Shown: piece by piece, positions 1 through 11,816 of the stretch
Layout of the letters: every line of letters begins with the position of its first letter
Position numbering within the stretch: position 1 is the first letter of the stretch
Origin: Ficedula albicollis
Taxonomy: Eukaryota > Chordata > Aves > Passeriformes > Muscicapidae
Assembly: GCF_000247815.1 (NCBI RefSeq)
Contig: NC_021673.1
Location: 106,221,174-106,285,173, forward strand
Length of the DNA: 64,000 nucleotides
Reading direction: 5' to 3'
Position numbers and translations under genes: made by a program
Notes under the pieces: generated by a model
Database searches by the model: none
The model's input: only the letters and a program-made list of their open reading frames with translations
What the model was told of the DNA's origin: nothing

Positions 1-3000
1 TATCTGCTGGGACTCAGCAGACTCCCATTTCCACCCACTTCAGATCAGGGCTGGCTCCCTCTCTTGTCAGTCCCCTTGGGAAACCCACAATGGCAATCAG
101 CAGAGCAGCAGCAGCACAGATCCCTCATCTCCTCCCGGTGCCTCTTGCTGTGGTTTTTGGGAAGCAGGTCCAGTAGTGCTGTGCCTCCCACCCTGTGTGG
201 TATCAGGGTGATGCTGGTGTGGCTGGGCTCCCATCCAGGCCTGGGGCAAGGGCAGCAGTGTGGGGAAAAGGCATGGTGCAGCCAGTGTGGGACCTGCCAC
301 CTGTGAGTGCAGCACAGAAATGATGGAGCGTGCTTGAGGAGTTTAAGAACTTAAATAATTACATCCTACCTCTGCCAATTAATACATCCAAAGCAGTGAC
401 TGGAGCCAGAAGACCATTTTGTATTGGCCAAAGAGCTGACCCAAAGCCTCAGTCCTTGGCATGTTGTACCTATTGTGGAAATTACAACGGCATAAGCAGA
501 AAGTTAGGTAATGCAGGATAAATAAGAGATGGGCTTGAACCCTCAAGGCAGAAAAAGGTGTTTTCATTTACATGTTACTGGTAATAGTAACTCCAAGAAA
601 ATTAATTATACATTCAGATCTTGCACATCAGGCATAATCAGATTTATTTCTAAGTGGCATATTATCAAAATTTCAGGTGGCATTTCAGCTGTTCATTAAA
701 CTTTACTGTAGGACATAGTGACAATTAATTACACAGCTGTAAAAGCAGCAGTAATCATTATAAATGCAAGCCTTCAATGTTTCTTTCTCTATGTTTAAAT
801 CCTTTTTATTTTCCTTTTTTCCCCCACCACTACATCTAATGAAACAGAGATTGTAGCAATCAATAAAGCAAGGAGCTACCTCCTTCAACAGCATCCAGCT
901 ACCTCCTCTGGTTTATACAGGGGATGGGAGGTGTGCACAGATTAAGATAAAATACGGTTCTGGATTTGTGTCAAACTGGCCAGTTGCATAGCGAGGAACA
1001 AAAAAAAAAAAAAAAAAGGCAGATGCGCTGAGGATCCACATCTGAAAAAAAACGGGGCACATCTACTTTTATGAGAATTCCCTAGTTTCAAGAGGAGTTG
1101 GGAAAATAATGTGCAACACTAATGCATGCAGAAAATTCATTTCTACCTTCTTTGTGGGGGCTTTCCATGACACTTCCATGAATGAGTATCTTACATGATC
1201 TTTACTCTGGCTGCCCCAGCAAAATCTTTGTGCTGTGGATACTTGCATCTTGTTATATTGGTTCCACTCTTTAGAGGGCACGTGCCTCAGCACTTGCAGG
1301 TTTCTGTCCGGCAGTGTCTGCGCATGGAATCCTGCGATGTGCTGCAGTCTTCCTGCAAGCTCAGCTAATCAGTGGGCAGCAACCAGCCCCAGTGACGTGT
1401 TCGACTGACTGGCAGCTAATCAAGCTTATTTGAATTTTGCATGTCACATATTGGCAGCAAACTGTTCACATCATAATCATAAAATACATTTTGAACCAAT
1501 CTAGGAGATGCATTTCAGGCGGCGCTGATCAGTTTGCAGAGCTGCAGCGTGGTGAGGTAGCTCATGCATCAGAATAATCGTGTCTGTCCAATTATTAATT
1601 CTATTTTTTTTTAAATCCAATAGCAGGCAATAAATTTTCTTCTAAGAGGTACATGATAAATGTTAGTTGCCAAAATGCAGTAAACAAATGAAACCATTAC
1701 TAACAGTTGACTTTTCACCACTTTTTTTGCCTTTTTTTTTAATTGTTTGGAGCACCACTTATTCTAATGGTTTTGTCAGGTTTTGTCATGTGGAATCAAG
1801 TAGTGTAAGGAGTCAAAGAGTATGGAAATGGCTGCTGTATTGCACTATATGCACAGTAAAATGGCAAGCAAAGGCTTTCTCTTCATCTTGTGACGGGAGC
1901 ATTGGACAATTAGCACAAGTTTGTGTATTTTTATTAGGAAGGTAATTAGCAGCCAGAGAATGTGGTATTTTAGAGATGGCCTAGATTTTATTACAGCATT
2001 GGACCATTCAGAAACAGACCCAGTTTCTGAACTACTTAGGTGAGCAATTACACAATGGAATCGTTCTCCCAAAATGCATTGACAATTACCAGAATTGTGC
2101 ATGCCACTGGGAAATTGCTGATACTAATTACCATCATTAGATACTTGAATACAAAATATCTGCAAATGCTTCAGGAATTAGACATAAAATGGATTCTCCT
2201 CTTCAGGTCAGCTGTGCATGTATTTCTAAAGACTAGGAGACAAAGATTAAGCCTGTAATTAGGTTACAGATTTTTCTTTCATATACCTGTAAACATCCTT
2301 ATGAGATTTAAATTTTAAAGTGTAAAATTTAGTTAATATTTTAATTAGTTTGCTTTGTGATGCATGAAGAATATTTTAAAATCAGAAAATATATCAAAGA
2401 CTCACCCTTTTGATACTTTATTTATTGATGAGTTCTTTCAAAAGACATATCCCCCAAATTAATTGTATTTCATAAAAGTGTATTTCACACACTTTTTGTG
2501 ACTCACATAGGATGTCTCAGGTTAAGAAGACAACACTTAGCCAGCACATTCAGAGGATAAAATATCTCACAGGTGGAGGATTGTTCTAGCTGACTCTTAG
2601 CACATATGGCAGGAACACAGCAGAAGTACAAATTCCCTGGGGAATGGGGGACAGGGGGGAGGGATTTTTGTTTGGTTTTGATTACTTGTACATCTCACCT
2701 GTCACTTGTATTGAAAAACTAGGCAAAGTTATCACTTCAGAAATACAACTGTGACTTTTAAACTTCTAATTTGACATCATTGTGTAAAGCTACTTCCCTA
2801 ACATGCATTAAGTTGCAGCTTAAGCCAGGTCTAAAGAAAAATAATAAAATTTAAAGCATATCAAACCTTATCAGGTGGCCTATGCTGTTGGGATGATTTC
2901 CCAGGTTGAGGTGTACTATGAGTGCATTTTGCATGGTTTGTACGATCTCCCTGCCCTGTTGGCCACTCCACCCCTGAAAGCCCGTGGGAAACCATCCCAT

Positions 3001-3632
3001 TTCATGAGTACATACATGGGAACATGTGACAGTCACAGCACCAGCAGCATTTTGGGGTGTGGCTGTTCAGTTGATAAATTTAGGATCATCCAGCTGATCG
3101 AACTGTCAGGGCTCTTCTTTCTTTACCTGCCTCCCCAGCTGGTTTTGATGGTTGCTGCATTCATCTCTGTAAGGCCACAGGGCTTTCTCTGCTGCTCATT
3201 TCAGTGGCTCCTCTTGCACTTTTAAAATCAGCTCATGAAGCCATTTCAGTGTTGTCACTTCAAAAGTCCCACATAGTAGGGGGGTTGCTGGAGCTGGATG
3301 CTGTCATTGTCAGTACAGTGTAAAATTTTTCCATTCTGCTGTCAGTAAAGAAAATGAACTTTATTTTGCCATTATGCTTGGACATGGTTTACAAAAAATG
3401 AAAAGAAAATCCTTTCCATCCTTTTCTTTTCCTTCCACCAAATAAAAACATGGGGTAATCCAAATAAAAGTACTGATATTGCCTTTATTTTATGAATAAA
3501 CAAGGACTTGTTCAAGTCGTGCTGTTCCAGTGAAAAACATCTGGTTGTTCTCACTCCAGGTGAGGCCATTTGGATTCGATGGAATATCTTTTTTCTTCCT
3601 TTTTCTTTTTTTTCCCCACCCAAAACTGCCAG
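1..3632 (+). other. DLGAP1: DLGAP1 intron, 3' end (no gene seen)
   Basis: This AT-rich stretch leads to the first recognised DLGAP1 exon, and I read it as the end of a large upstream intron. Its last bases are a long T/C tract followed by CCCACCCAAAACTGCCAG, a good 3' splice site. It contains an A(18) run at 1000-1017. The short reading frames on both strands have no recognisable protein content. Bases 1300-2250 are rich in AATTA-type motifs and could hold a conserved non-coding element, but that cannot be judged without alignment. Nothing else is supported. Confidence 0.8.
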
Positions 3633-3810
3633 GATATCCAGCGAACACTCGCCAAAGCTTCAGATCCGGAGCCACAGTTACCTGAGGGCAGTGAGTGAAG
3701 TGTCCATCAACAGGAGCCTGGACAGCCTGGACCCTGCAGGGCTGCTGACGTCCCCCAAGTTCCGCTCCCGCAACGAGAGCTACATGAGAGCCATGAGCAC
3801 CATCAGCCAG
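3633..3810 (+). CDS. DLGAP1: DLGAP1 internal coding exon (GK-binding repeat region, part 1)
   Basis: DLGAP1 (SAPAP1/GKAP) links PSD-95-family guanylate-kinase-like (GK) domains to SHANK proteins in the postsynaptic density of excitatory synapses. The exon starts after AG at 3631-3632. Its first base completes a codon begun in the previous exon, and 59 codons follow, beginning ISSEHSPKLQ and ending MRAMSTISQ. The donor is GTGGGT at 3811. Two copies of the GK-binding repeat are visible: IRSHSYLRAVS (residues 11-21 of the exon) and SRNESYMRAMS (residues 45-55). In this family the serine before the tyrosine in such repeats is phosphorylated to bind GK domains. The match to mammalian DLGAP1 as I remember it is almost complete, with one visible change (ISSEHS for ISNEHS). 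DLGAP2-4 share the repeats, but the surrounding residues, notably SLDSLDPAGLLTSPKF, fit DLGAP1 best. An ATG at 3508 lies in the same open frame but is intronic and is not the start. Confidence 0.96.
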
Positions 3811-6005
3811 GTGGGTGATGTGCGCCTGGGGCAGCAGGAGAAACTGGATTTGGCTTTAAGGGGTGCTCACCAACACTGTCGTTGAACAGGGTTCTTGAGG
3901 ATCTTGTGCTGAGTACCTCCAATCAAAAATTTTTGAATGCCTCAAAAAAAAATTTTGTATGCTGACTGAGATGCTGAAGTAAAATTAGGCTGTTTATAGT
4001 TTGTAATCCACTATTTTATTAGAGATTTTAGTTTCTTTATGCTATTTTGCGCATTCTTTACCTTGTGTACCTCCAAACTTTTCACCTAAATAGTACAAAT
4101 ATTACAGTACATATATTAATTGCAAAAAATCTGTCTGTATTTTTGCCCTGAAATCCTGTAAGAGATCTTCATGCTCTTAAACAAGAAGAAAAATGAAGTC
4201 CACTGTGACAGATTCAGTTTATGTGTTTTAATGTTATAACATAGCCTGTCCTTGCATTCATTCAGTGTGCTTGTACAATTGAGTTCAAAGAAGTACAAAA
4301 GTGCCAGTACACCACAGGGCAGAGGGCCAGTAGTTCATCTGCTACATCCTCCAGCTCCTTGGTATGATTTTTGGCTCATTAGCTTAAGTGGATCATTTGG
4401 GTAAATCAGTTGGATGGAAGCGCTTCCTTACGCTAGTCCAGAAGTGCAGCGGGCAGGATTTGTGGTGCCAGACACTGACCCCTTATGATTGGCATATCAA
4501 GTCATTGCAATGCCAAAAAATGTGTGTGACGTCAGTGACACCAGGACTTCAGCTGTGGCCATGACAAATACATGTGCCACTCAGTTTGGAGCTGTAGTTT
4601 TTCTTTCTGCAGTATATTATATTTAGACACTTAAGAGTATTCACCTGTGTATTTTGTGGTGAGGCACTTTGTGTAGGGCATGGGCTGATGCTCTAAAAAG
4701 AGGATCAGGGGAAAACAGCCCAGAAATTTAGGTGTCAGAGGCAGCTACGTGAGCATTAAGTCAGGTTACTTGTTCAGCTGCACACCAACACACAAAGTTG
4801 CCAGCCAAGGAATGGAGTGGTTATCATTTGCCAAGGTGTGAGTTTTTTTGGTTTAAAAATGCATTAATTCAGAGATACTTGCTTGAGGGTTGGCTATTCT
4901 CCGCCACAGTAAGATTATTATTTTGATGCACTACTACTACTACTGCATGTTTTTTAAATAGTTTTTCTTTGAAAAAAAAAGTTTTACTCTCTGAGATTTT
5001 TCAGTTAGAAAGTTTTTGTGTACAAAGTCTTTGCGTACAAAGACTCTGCAAAACATTTTTCCTGTAACATTAATCCTGGAAGATAATTTCTAATGGTTTT
5101 TTTTTCTGCCATCCTGACAGTCTTATCTTCTCCTGTTAACATGGTCTTGTGTTTTTTTTCTGCCATCCTGACATAGTCTTATCTTCTCCTGTTAACATGG
5201 TCTTGTACATGCTTGAGAACTAACAAAATCCTCAAGTGATGGTTCCCATCTACATGGTTCATACAGTGATAATTATTGTGCTTTAATGCTAAGCTCAATT
5301 CTCGGTTTAGAAACATGACCATCCATTACTAATTAAGCAAAGGTAAATGGTTTCCATATTCTTAAGAACCTGAAGGAAGTTTCTGAATGCTCTTTAAGCA
5401 CCGTGAGCGCGAGTCTTTGTCACCACCTAGTGTCTGCTGCACAAAGGGTCTAAGGATTCCTTTGCATTTGCTCTCAGCCAGAAATTTAGTTCTACATTTT
5501 TCCCCAGCAGCAAAGCTGGTTCCCTTACCAACCTCTCCTTCCTGTTTTTGTTTCCCTTCAGCTTCCCAGCCACTCAGGTTTTTATCACTGTGATTGCCCG
5601 TGGGTTGCATTGATAATGTACTGGGGTTAAGCTGACCCTTCTTGGTTTTTTCCTCACCCCACAATGATAGTGTGATTTTTGTTTTACATGTAATGATCAC
5701 ACTGACCAAACATTCAATCTCTGCTGTGGGCCCAGGGTGACATAAAACAGAAGCTGCTATGAGGGTTCCAGGCTTCCCACCAGTTTCAGAAGAGGCAAGA
5801 GCCCAAACTCTGCTGCATCTTTGCCTAACTCCTTTTATACATTGTTTTTTTCCCCTCCCAATTGCTGCTATGGGATGTCCCATTTCACCATTCGCCAGGG
5901 GATGCTCTAGCAGGCGCTGGCAGCTGTGCCACTGTGCTGGGGAGTGTTTGTGTCGGCACTGGAGCATCCCTGTGCAGGATGCCCTGACCCCGGCGTGTGT
6001 TGCAG
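3811..6005 (+). other. DLGAP1: DLGAP1 intron between the two coding exons (2195 bp)
   Basis: The intron begins GTGGGT and ends TGTGTTGCAG, and both borders are phase 0. Inside it are a 54-56 bp tandem duplication at 5097-5206, a small ACT repeat near 4932, and AT-rich unique sequence. An open frame on the minus strand at 5362-5967 (201 codons) has no recognisable domain and is treated as chance. No other gene is seen. Confidence 0.85.
5097..5206. repeat. Tandem duplication, about 55 bp x 2
   Basis: The block from the T run through CTGCCATCCTGACAG to AACATGGTCTTGT occurs at 5097-5150 and again at 5152-5206. The second copy carries an extra TA after CTGACA. The copies are otherwise the same apart from the T-run length. 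It lies in intron and is non-coding. Confidence 0.9.
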
Positions 6006-6246
6006 GTGAGCGAGATGGAGGTGAACGGGCAGTTCGAGTCGGTCTGCGAGTCGGTGTTCAGCGAGCTGGAGTCGCAGGCGGTGGAGGCTCTGGATCTGCC
6101 CATGCCGGGCTGCTTCCGCATGAGGAGCCACAGCTATGTCAGAGCCATCGAGAAGGGCTGCTCCCAGGATGACGAGTGCATCTCGCTGCGCTCCTCCTCT
6201 CCCCCGCGTACCACCACCACGGTGAGGACCATCCAGAGCAGTACTG
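6006..6246 (+). CDS. DLGAP1: DLGAP1 internal coding exon (GK-binding repeat region, part 2)
   Basis: This exon follows directly in frame from the 3810 donor. It starts after TTGCAG at 6000-6005 with VSEMEVNGQF and runs 80 codons to VRTIQSST. It ends on a single G (phase 1) before a consensus donor, GTGAGT, at 6247. A third GK-binding repeat, MRSHSYVRAIE, sits at residues 39-49 of the exon. It is followed by an acidic CSQDDE motif and a serine/threonine-rich stretch (RSSSPPRTTTT). The protein matches mammalian DLGAP1 almost throughout, with isoleucine instead of valine in DECISLRSS. The exon is GC-rich with many CpGs, unlike its flanks, as expected for a conserved coding exon. The ORF continues past the donor to 6347 without homology, so the splice site rather than the stop codon sets the end. 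Confidence 0.97.
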
Positions 6247-8373
6247 GTGAGTACCACACAGGGAAACCCAGAGGGGGCACAGAGGGAAGGCACTTCAGTG
6301 CATCTCCATCAGATCAAGCTTTTCTCTGCCAGATGCCAAGCCCTTAAGAGAGTCTGTGTTTCACCAGGGAGCTGGACAGACTAATCAGCCTCAAACCACA
6401 CACAGACAAAGGCTGATGCAGATGTGGTTCCTTCTGTGTCCAAACTAATTTATTCTGAGCTAAAAGCATGTAGAAGGAAAGTCCAAGGTGTCTCCTCTCG
6501 CTATCCTCCCCAAAAGAGCAATCACAATTTGGCAAGGCTGAACAAGAAGGCTCTGGGTTAGCAGTTCTGCTGGCTGTGACCAGCAGAGAAGGGTCCCTCT
6601 GATGAGGTCTTAAACAAAGTTAAAGTGATTGTATAAATTACTGGATGTGGTTTTTACTGGCTCGAAGAGACTGTTCCAGCTCTCTAGGCCCCATCTAGAT
6701 GTGAGAATGAAGAAAGGAAGAAGCAGTCTGCAGGTCAAAACGTGCATGTGCACATTTTGCTGTTACATTCTTTCTGCATTTCAAATTATTCAAGCCTTGC
6801 TAGAGGGAGAGGTTTTGGAGTAAACGTGAGACTTCAAACCTTCCTTTTAATGTTTGAGGTTGCTTTTCTTTTGGAAATAACCATGATGAATCTCAGAGTT
6901 TGTCACCAAAATAGTGCTTAAGGGGAAGAAAAGCCAAGTAAAACCAAATTCTAAATCTGCCTCTCTCATTCAGGAAAGCAAGAGGCAGGAGCCATTACAT
7001 GTGTGTGCTCTTCCCTGTGGCAGGATGAGAGAGAGCCTCTTTCTTTTGACTTCTGTGCAGCCATTCCACTGTTTTTCGCAAGCTTCATTTACTATTCATA
7101 CACTGTTCATATACTAACCATATTCTTGACTAATATTGACTAATATATGTATTTCACTGTACCTACTATCTCTTTTGCTGTATTTTTTCATTTGTTTTCT
7201 GTAAACTTTTGTCCTTTTGTGTGTTATCTCACAGGTGCAGTTGTTTATTCCTTGTAAGTCTTTTTGAAAGCTGCTTGTCAATTGTTTTATGTCATCAAAG
7301 AACACTTTAAATCCTTTTACCAAAAACGTTCAGCTAAATTAAAGGTTTTTCTACAAGTAGCAAGTTTAAGTACTGTTGTAAATATATTGGCAGTGCATCA
7401 CAAACATCAAAGCATTTTTAACAAATGCTGCAGAGCAATTCTCATCTAAATCACTAAAGAAATAGTATTCACATGACAGCATTTCTGCTGTAGAAATAGT
7501 CCTTGTAAGCACACAGGGTTTGCACCAAACCACAAAGACAGGATTTGCATAAGGTGTGTGCTACTTCATGGTGTGGTATTAGTTTGTGTCAAGCGTATTC
7601 TGAGGCAAAAGCTGAAGGATGGGAGTTTTCAGGGATTTTTCAGTGTGCACTCATCTTTGTTAGATGAGCTTGGGTGGATCCCAGAGAGGGTTTTCTGTTC
7701 TGTGAGAATGGCTTTGATAACGTTTTTCCTTTATAAAAATAACTGTGCTCATTATCTGTATGTAAGAGGTTGTTCCTGTCACTTAGGAAAGTGATGCCTA
7801 TGTCTGAGGATAATGGTGTAAAAATGGAGAAGGTTGGCTGTGTGTGCTAGCCAAGAACACTGGAAAACATGAAAGATGAAAATCTGTACTGTAAACTATC
7901 TCTTGTTTATGGTTCCTTTTTTGTAGTGCAACCATAGAGGCCTGATCTCTTCTCTGGGTAGCTGGCTTTATTTAAAAAATCATACAAACAAAACTGTGAT
8001 ATTGAAAAGCATAGTCCGGTGAGGATGTCTTGGGTTATTGCTTCTGTAGTCAAGCCATTAAAAGCAGAGAGGAATGATTTGCAGTGCTCTCTTTGGACGT
8101 ACATAGAAGCATTTAAAGATTGCTGTATATGCCTGATTTCTGCTGTGGGAATTTTACTGAGTTATCTTTTTCATTTTCTGATTCTTGGGCTCCAAGGACC
8201 CATCCCTTCCACTGGCAGCGTTTCAGACAACTTGTCTCTTTTAATATCTGACTTACATACCACTTCTCTTTAATGGGGATTAGAATTGAATTAATTCTAT
8301 TGAAAAGCATCTATATAGATTACTTTGGTGTTGCCTGTGCCTGGCTCACAAAAGAGAAATATGAAAGGCAATG
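6247..8373 (+). other. DLGAP1: DLGAP1 large intron, first part (no gene seen)
   Basis: This is the beginning of the roughly 29.5 kb intron that runs to the candidate exon at 35786. The sequence is unique and AT-rich. The only small oddities are short direct repeats such as GACTAATATTGACTAATAT near 7130. No ORF here has recognisable content. Confidence 0.8.
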
Positions 8374-9996
8374 CTGATGTTTTCTATTAATGTCTGCTTC
8401 AATAAAATGGGAAATGGCACAACAACTAGGCAGAAGTGAAGAAAGGAGAACAGTATCTCAGGTTTTTCTCCACTGGGATGATGTTGCAAATGCTTTTGTG
8501 GGAGACATGGGAGCAGTTACGATCTAAAAATGGTTTTAACATCCCCAAATGAGAGAACAGTCTTCCTGCCCCTAAAGCATCTCTGCCTGTTCAACCGAGA
8601 AAGATTCCTTGCATCAACTTTAGCAATTCCCTCAAGAACATGGCTTTTAACTCACGAATACCAAAGCTGTGATCATACACTGATATTGAGAATCTCTTTG
8701 GCAGCTGGAAGTCCAGGGAAATGCCAGCTTGATGGTGGAAAAGACAGGAGAGCTGTCAGTTTACTGGATTCAAAATTGTTCCTCTAGAGCAATGAGCTTT
8801 CCAGGGCATCTGGATAAAGCAAGAAATATGGACAAAAATCACACTTTGGCCGTTAGCCCTCGCTGTTGTGGTGGCAGCCTCAGGTTTTTATTTCCTTTTG
8901 CCACAGCATTGGTGGTTTAGTTCTGCAATCAGGAATTGCACCTCTAGCTCAGTTCCTGAGGATGTGCCCAGACTAACTACAAATCTTTGCACTGGCTATG
9001 GCACAGAGCTCAGCGAAGGGTGACTGCCCACCTGGTGGCCTCTGCAGCCTGCACTGATCCTAAAACTGCTGTGGGAGCTCTGAGGGGTGGCTGCAGCTGG
9101 ATGTAACTGAGCCCAAGTGTAAAAATGGAGGTGGAGGCATGATCCTGATGTCCCGAAGGGGTGAAATGTTACACTATGAGTGGAGAGGCAAATCCCAACC
9201 TTACCGAAGTCTGCCACCAAAGTTCCTCCTAATGTCCAGCCTAAACCTTCCCTGGCACAGCTTAGGACTAACTCCTCTCATCCTGTTGCTGTTTGTCTGG
9301 GAGAAGAGGTCAATCCCCATGTGTGAGCCAACACATACAGGTAACAATGGCAACCACCAAACCCCAGCAGAAATGCAAAGAGTAGAGCTATTTCATTACC
9401 TCACCAGCATTGCTGGGCAGCAGAGACACACTGGGACACAGGCTCTGTTGGGCTTGGTTCGTCCTAGTGAAAAGAGACACGCAGGCTCCATTAGGCTCAG
9501 TTCATCCTAGCACACAGTGATGAGGGGACCCACTGCCTGCCCCAGATATCAAAGGGCTTTGCACACGTGCAATTTATCACGAGGCTGTACTTCTATGATA
9601 TCTCGCTCCCAGCAGAAGGCTCAAGCATGTCTGTGAGTGTGTTGTCTCTACACAGGAGTTCTACTTCTCAAAACCAGCAGAGGATGAACAACACTAGGCG
9701 TAATAAATGGACACTCTTTCCCACTCTGACATTTTTAGCATTCCCAGCTGCAAGGTCATTTTGAGCAAAAGCTATTCCCTCCTTGCCAAATCTTCTGGTT
9801 TTAACCCTTTCCTCCCAACACCCCACCTGGCTACAAACTCCCTTTATCCTTGTTTTTAAATGATGGATTTTGGAATGAGGAGGAAAAAATGCAATCTTGG
9901 CACTTTATATGGAGTTATAAATAAGTTTGATGTTTTCTATTAATATCTGCTTCGATAAAATGGGAAATGGCACAACAACTAGGCAGAAGTGAAGAA
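8374..9996. repeat. Large tandem duplication, copy A (1623 bp)
   Basis: This copy begins CTGATGTTTTCTATTAATG and recurs 1623 bp downstream with almost no change. The differences I can see are CACTGGGATG versus CACTGAGATG and AATCTTTGC versus AATCTGTGC. The last 68 bases (9929-9996) are themselves a slightly diverged third copy of the first 68 bases (AATATCTGCTTCGATAAA versus AATGTCTGCTTCAATAAA). The ORFs it contains are duplicated passengers without protein homology. Confidence 0.95.
9929..9996. repeat. Partial extra copy of the 1623-bp unit start (68 bp)
   Basis: The segment repeats 8376 onwards with two substitutions and joins copy A to copy B. It marks the junction of the duplication. Confidence 0.9.
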
Positions 9997-11816
9997 CTGA
10001 TGTTTTCTATTAATGTCTGCTTCAATAAAATGGGAAATGGCACAACAACTAGGCAGAAGTGAAGAAAGGAGAACAGTATCTCAGGTTTTTCTCCACTGAG
10101 ATGATGTTGCAAATGCTTTTGTGGGAGACATGGGAGCAGTTACGATCTAAAAATGGTTTTAACATCCCCAAATGAGAGAACAGTCTTCCTGCCCCTAAAG
10201 CATCTCTGCCTGTTCAACCGAGAAAGATTCCTTGCATCAACTTTAGCAATTCCCTCAAGAACATGGCTTTTAACTCACGAATACCAAAGCTGTGATCATA
10301 CACTGATATTGAGAATCTCTTTGGCAGCTGGAAGTCCAGGGAAATGCCAGCTTGATGGTGGAAAAGACAGGAGAGCTGTCAGTTTACTGGATTCAAAATT
10401 GTTCCTCTAGAGCAATGAGCTTTCCAGGGCATCTGGATAAAGCAAGAAATATGGACAAAAATCACACTTTGGCCGTTAGCCCTCGCTGTTGTGGTGGCAG
10501 CCTCAGGTTTTTATTTCCTTTTGCCACAGCATTGGTGGTTTAGTTCTGCAATCAGGAATTGCACCTCTAGCTCAGTTCCTGAGGATGTGCCCAGACTAAC
10601 TACAAATCTGTGCACTGGCTATGGCACAGAGCTCAGCGAAGGGTGACTGCCCACCTGGTGGCCTCTGCAGCCTGCACTGATCCTAAAACTGCTGTGGGAG
10701 CTCTGAGGGGTGGCTGCAGCTGGATGTAACTGAGCCCAAGTGTAAAAATGGAGGTGGAGGCATGATCCTGATGTCCCGAAGGGGTGAAATGTTACACTAT
10801 GAGTGGAGAGGCAAATCCCAACCTTACCGAAGTCTGCCACCAAAGTTCCTCCTAATGTCCAGCCTAAACCTTCCCTGGCACAGCTTAGGACTAACTCCTC
10901 TCATCCTGTTGCTGTTTGTCTGGGAGAAGAGGTCAATCCCCATGTGTGAGCCAACACATACAGGTAACAATGGCAACCACCAAACCCCAGCAGAAATGCA
11001 AAGAGTAGAGCTATTTCATTACCTCACCAGCATTGCTGGGCAGCAGAGACACACTGGGACACAGGCTCTGTTGGGCTTGGTTCGTCCTAGTGAAAAGAGA
11101 CACGCAGGCTCCATTAGGCTCAGTTCATCCTAGCACACAGTGATGAGGGGACCCACTGCCTGCCCCAGATATCAAAGGGCTTTGCACACGTGCAATTTAT
11201 CACGAGGCTGTACTTCTATGATATCTCGCTCCCAGCAGAAGGCTCAAGCATGTCTGTGAGTGTGTTGTCTCTACACAGGAGTTCTACTTCTCAAAACCAG
11301 CAGAGGATGAACAACACTAGGCGTAATCAGACACAGGCTCCATTAGGCTCAGTTCATCCTAGAGACACGCAGGCTCCATTAGGCTCAGTTCATCCTAGCA
11401 CACAGTGATGAGGGGACCCACTGCCTGCCCCAGATATCAAAGGGCTTTGCACACATGCAATTTATCACGAGGCTGTACTTCTATGATATCTCGCTCCCAG
11501 CAGAAGGCTCAAGCATGTCTGTGAGTGTGTTGTCTCTACACAGGAGTTCTACTTCTCAAAACCAGCAGAGGATGAACAACACTAGGCGTAATAAATGGAC
11601 ACTCTTTCCCACTCTGACATTTTTAGCATTCCCAGCTGCAAGGTCATTTTGAGCAAAAGCTATTCCCTCCTTGCCAAATCTTCTGGTTTTAACCCTTTCC
11701 TCCCAACACCCCACCTGGCTACAAACTCCCTTTATCCTTGTTTTTAAATGATGGATTTTGGAATGAGGAGGAAAAAATGCAATCTTGGCACTTTATATGG
11801 AGTTATAAATAAGTTC
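9997..11816. repeat. Large tandem duplication, copy B (with an internal second duplication)
   Basis: This is the downstream copy of the 8374-9996 block. It follows copy A base for base up to GGCGTAAT at about 11327, then has an insertion and a second copy of the preceding segment before resuming. It ends at AATAAGTT about 11816, where it rejoins unique sequence (copy A equivalent: 9928). Confidence 0.95.
11101..11592. repeat. Nested 265-bp tandem duplication in copy B
   Basis: The segment starting CACGCAGGCTCCATTAGG at 11101 recurs at 11366. Between the two copies, 11328-11365 is a 38-bp filler that contains another short copy of CAGGCTCCATTAGGCTCAG. One substitution separates the copies (CACACGTGC versus CACACATGC). 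Copy A has only a single version, so this step occurred in copy B or was added during assembly. Confidence 0.9.

Noticed and set aside
5362..5967. 201-codon minus-strand ORF inside the 2.2 kb DLGAP1 intron
   Set aside because: It has no recognisable domain, its composition is ordinary intron sequence, and I see no splice or promoter evidence. An antisense transcript cannot be excluded, but a protein is unsupported.
5978..6005. Alternative acceptor TGTGCAG at 5971-5977 for the second DLGAP1 exon
   Set aside because: It would add 28 bases and shift the frame, whereas the 6005 acceptor gives a clean in-frame join to VSEMEV.
6247..6347. Extension of the DLGAP1 reading frame beyond 6246
   Set aside because: A consensus donor GTGAGT lies at 6247, and the protein after it loses all similarity to DLGAP1.
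8530..11652. Repeated identical ORFs that could look like a small gene family
   Set aside because: They are duplicated because the whole 1.6 kb block is duplicated. No protein homology or start context supports them.
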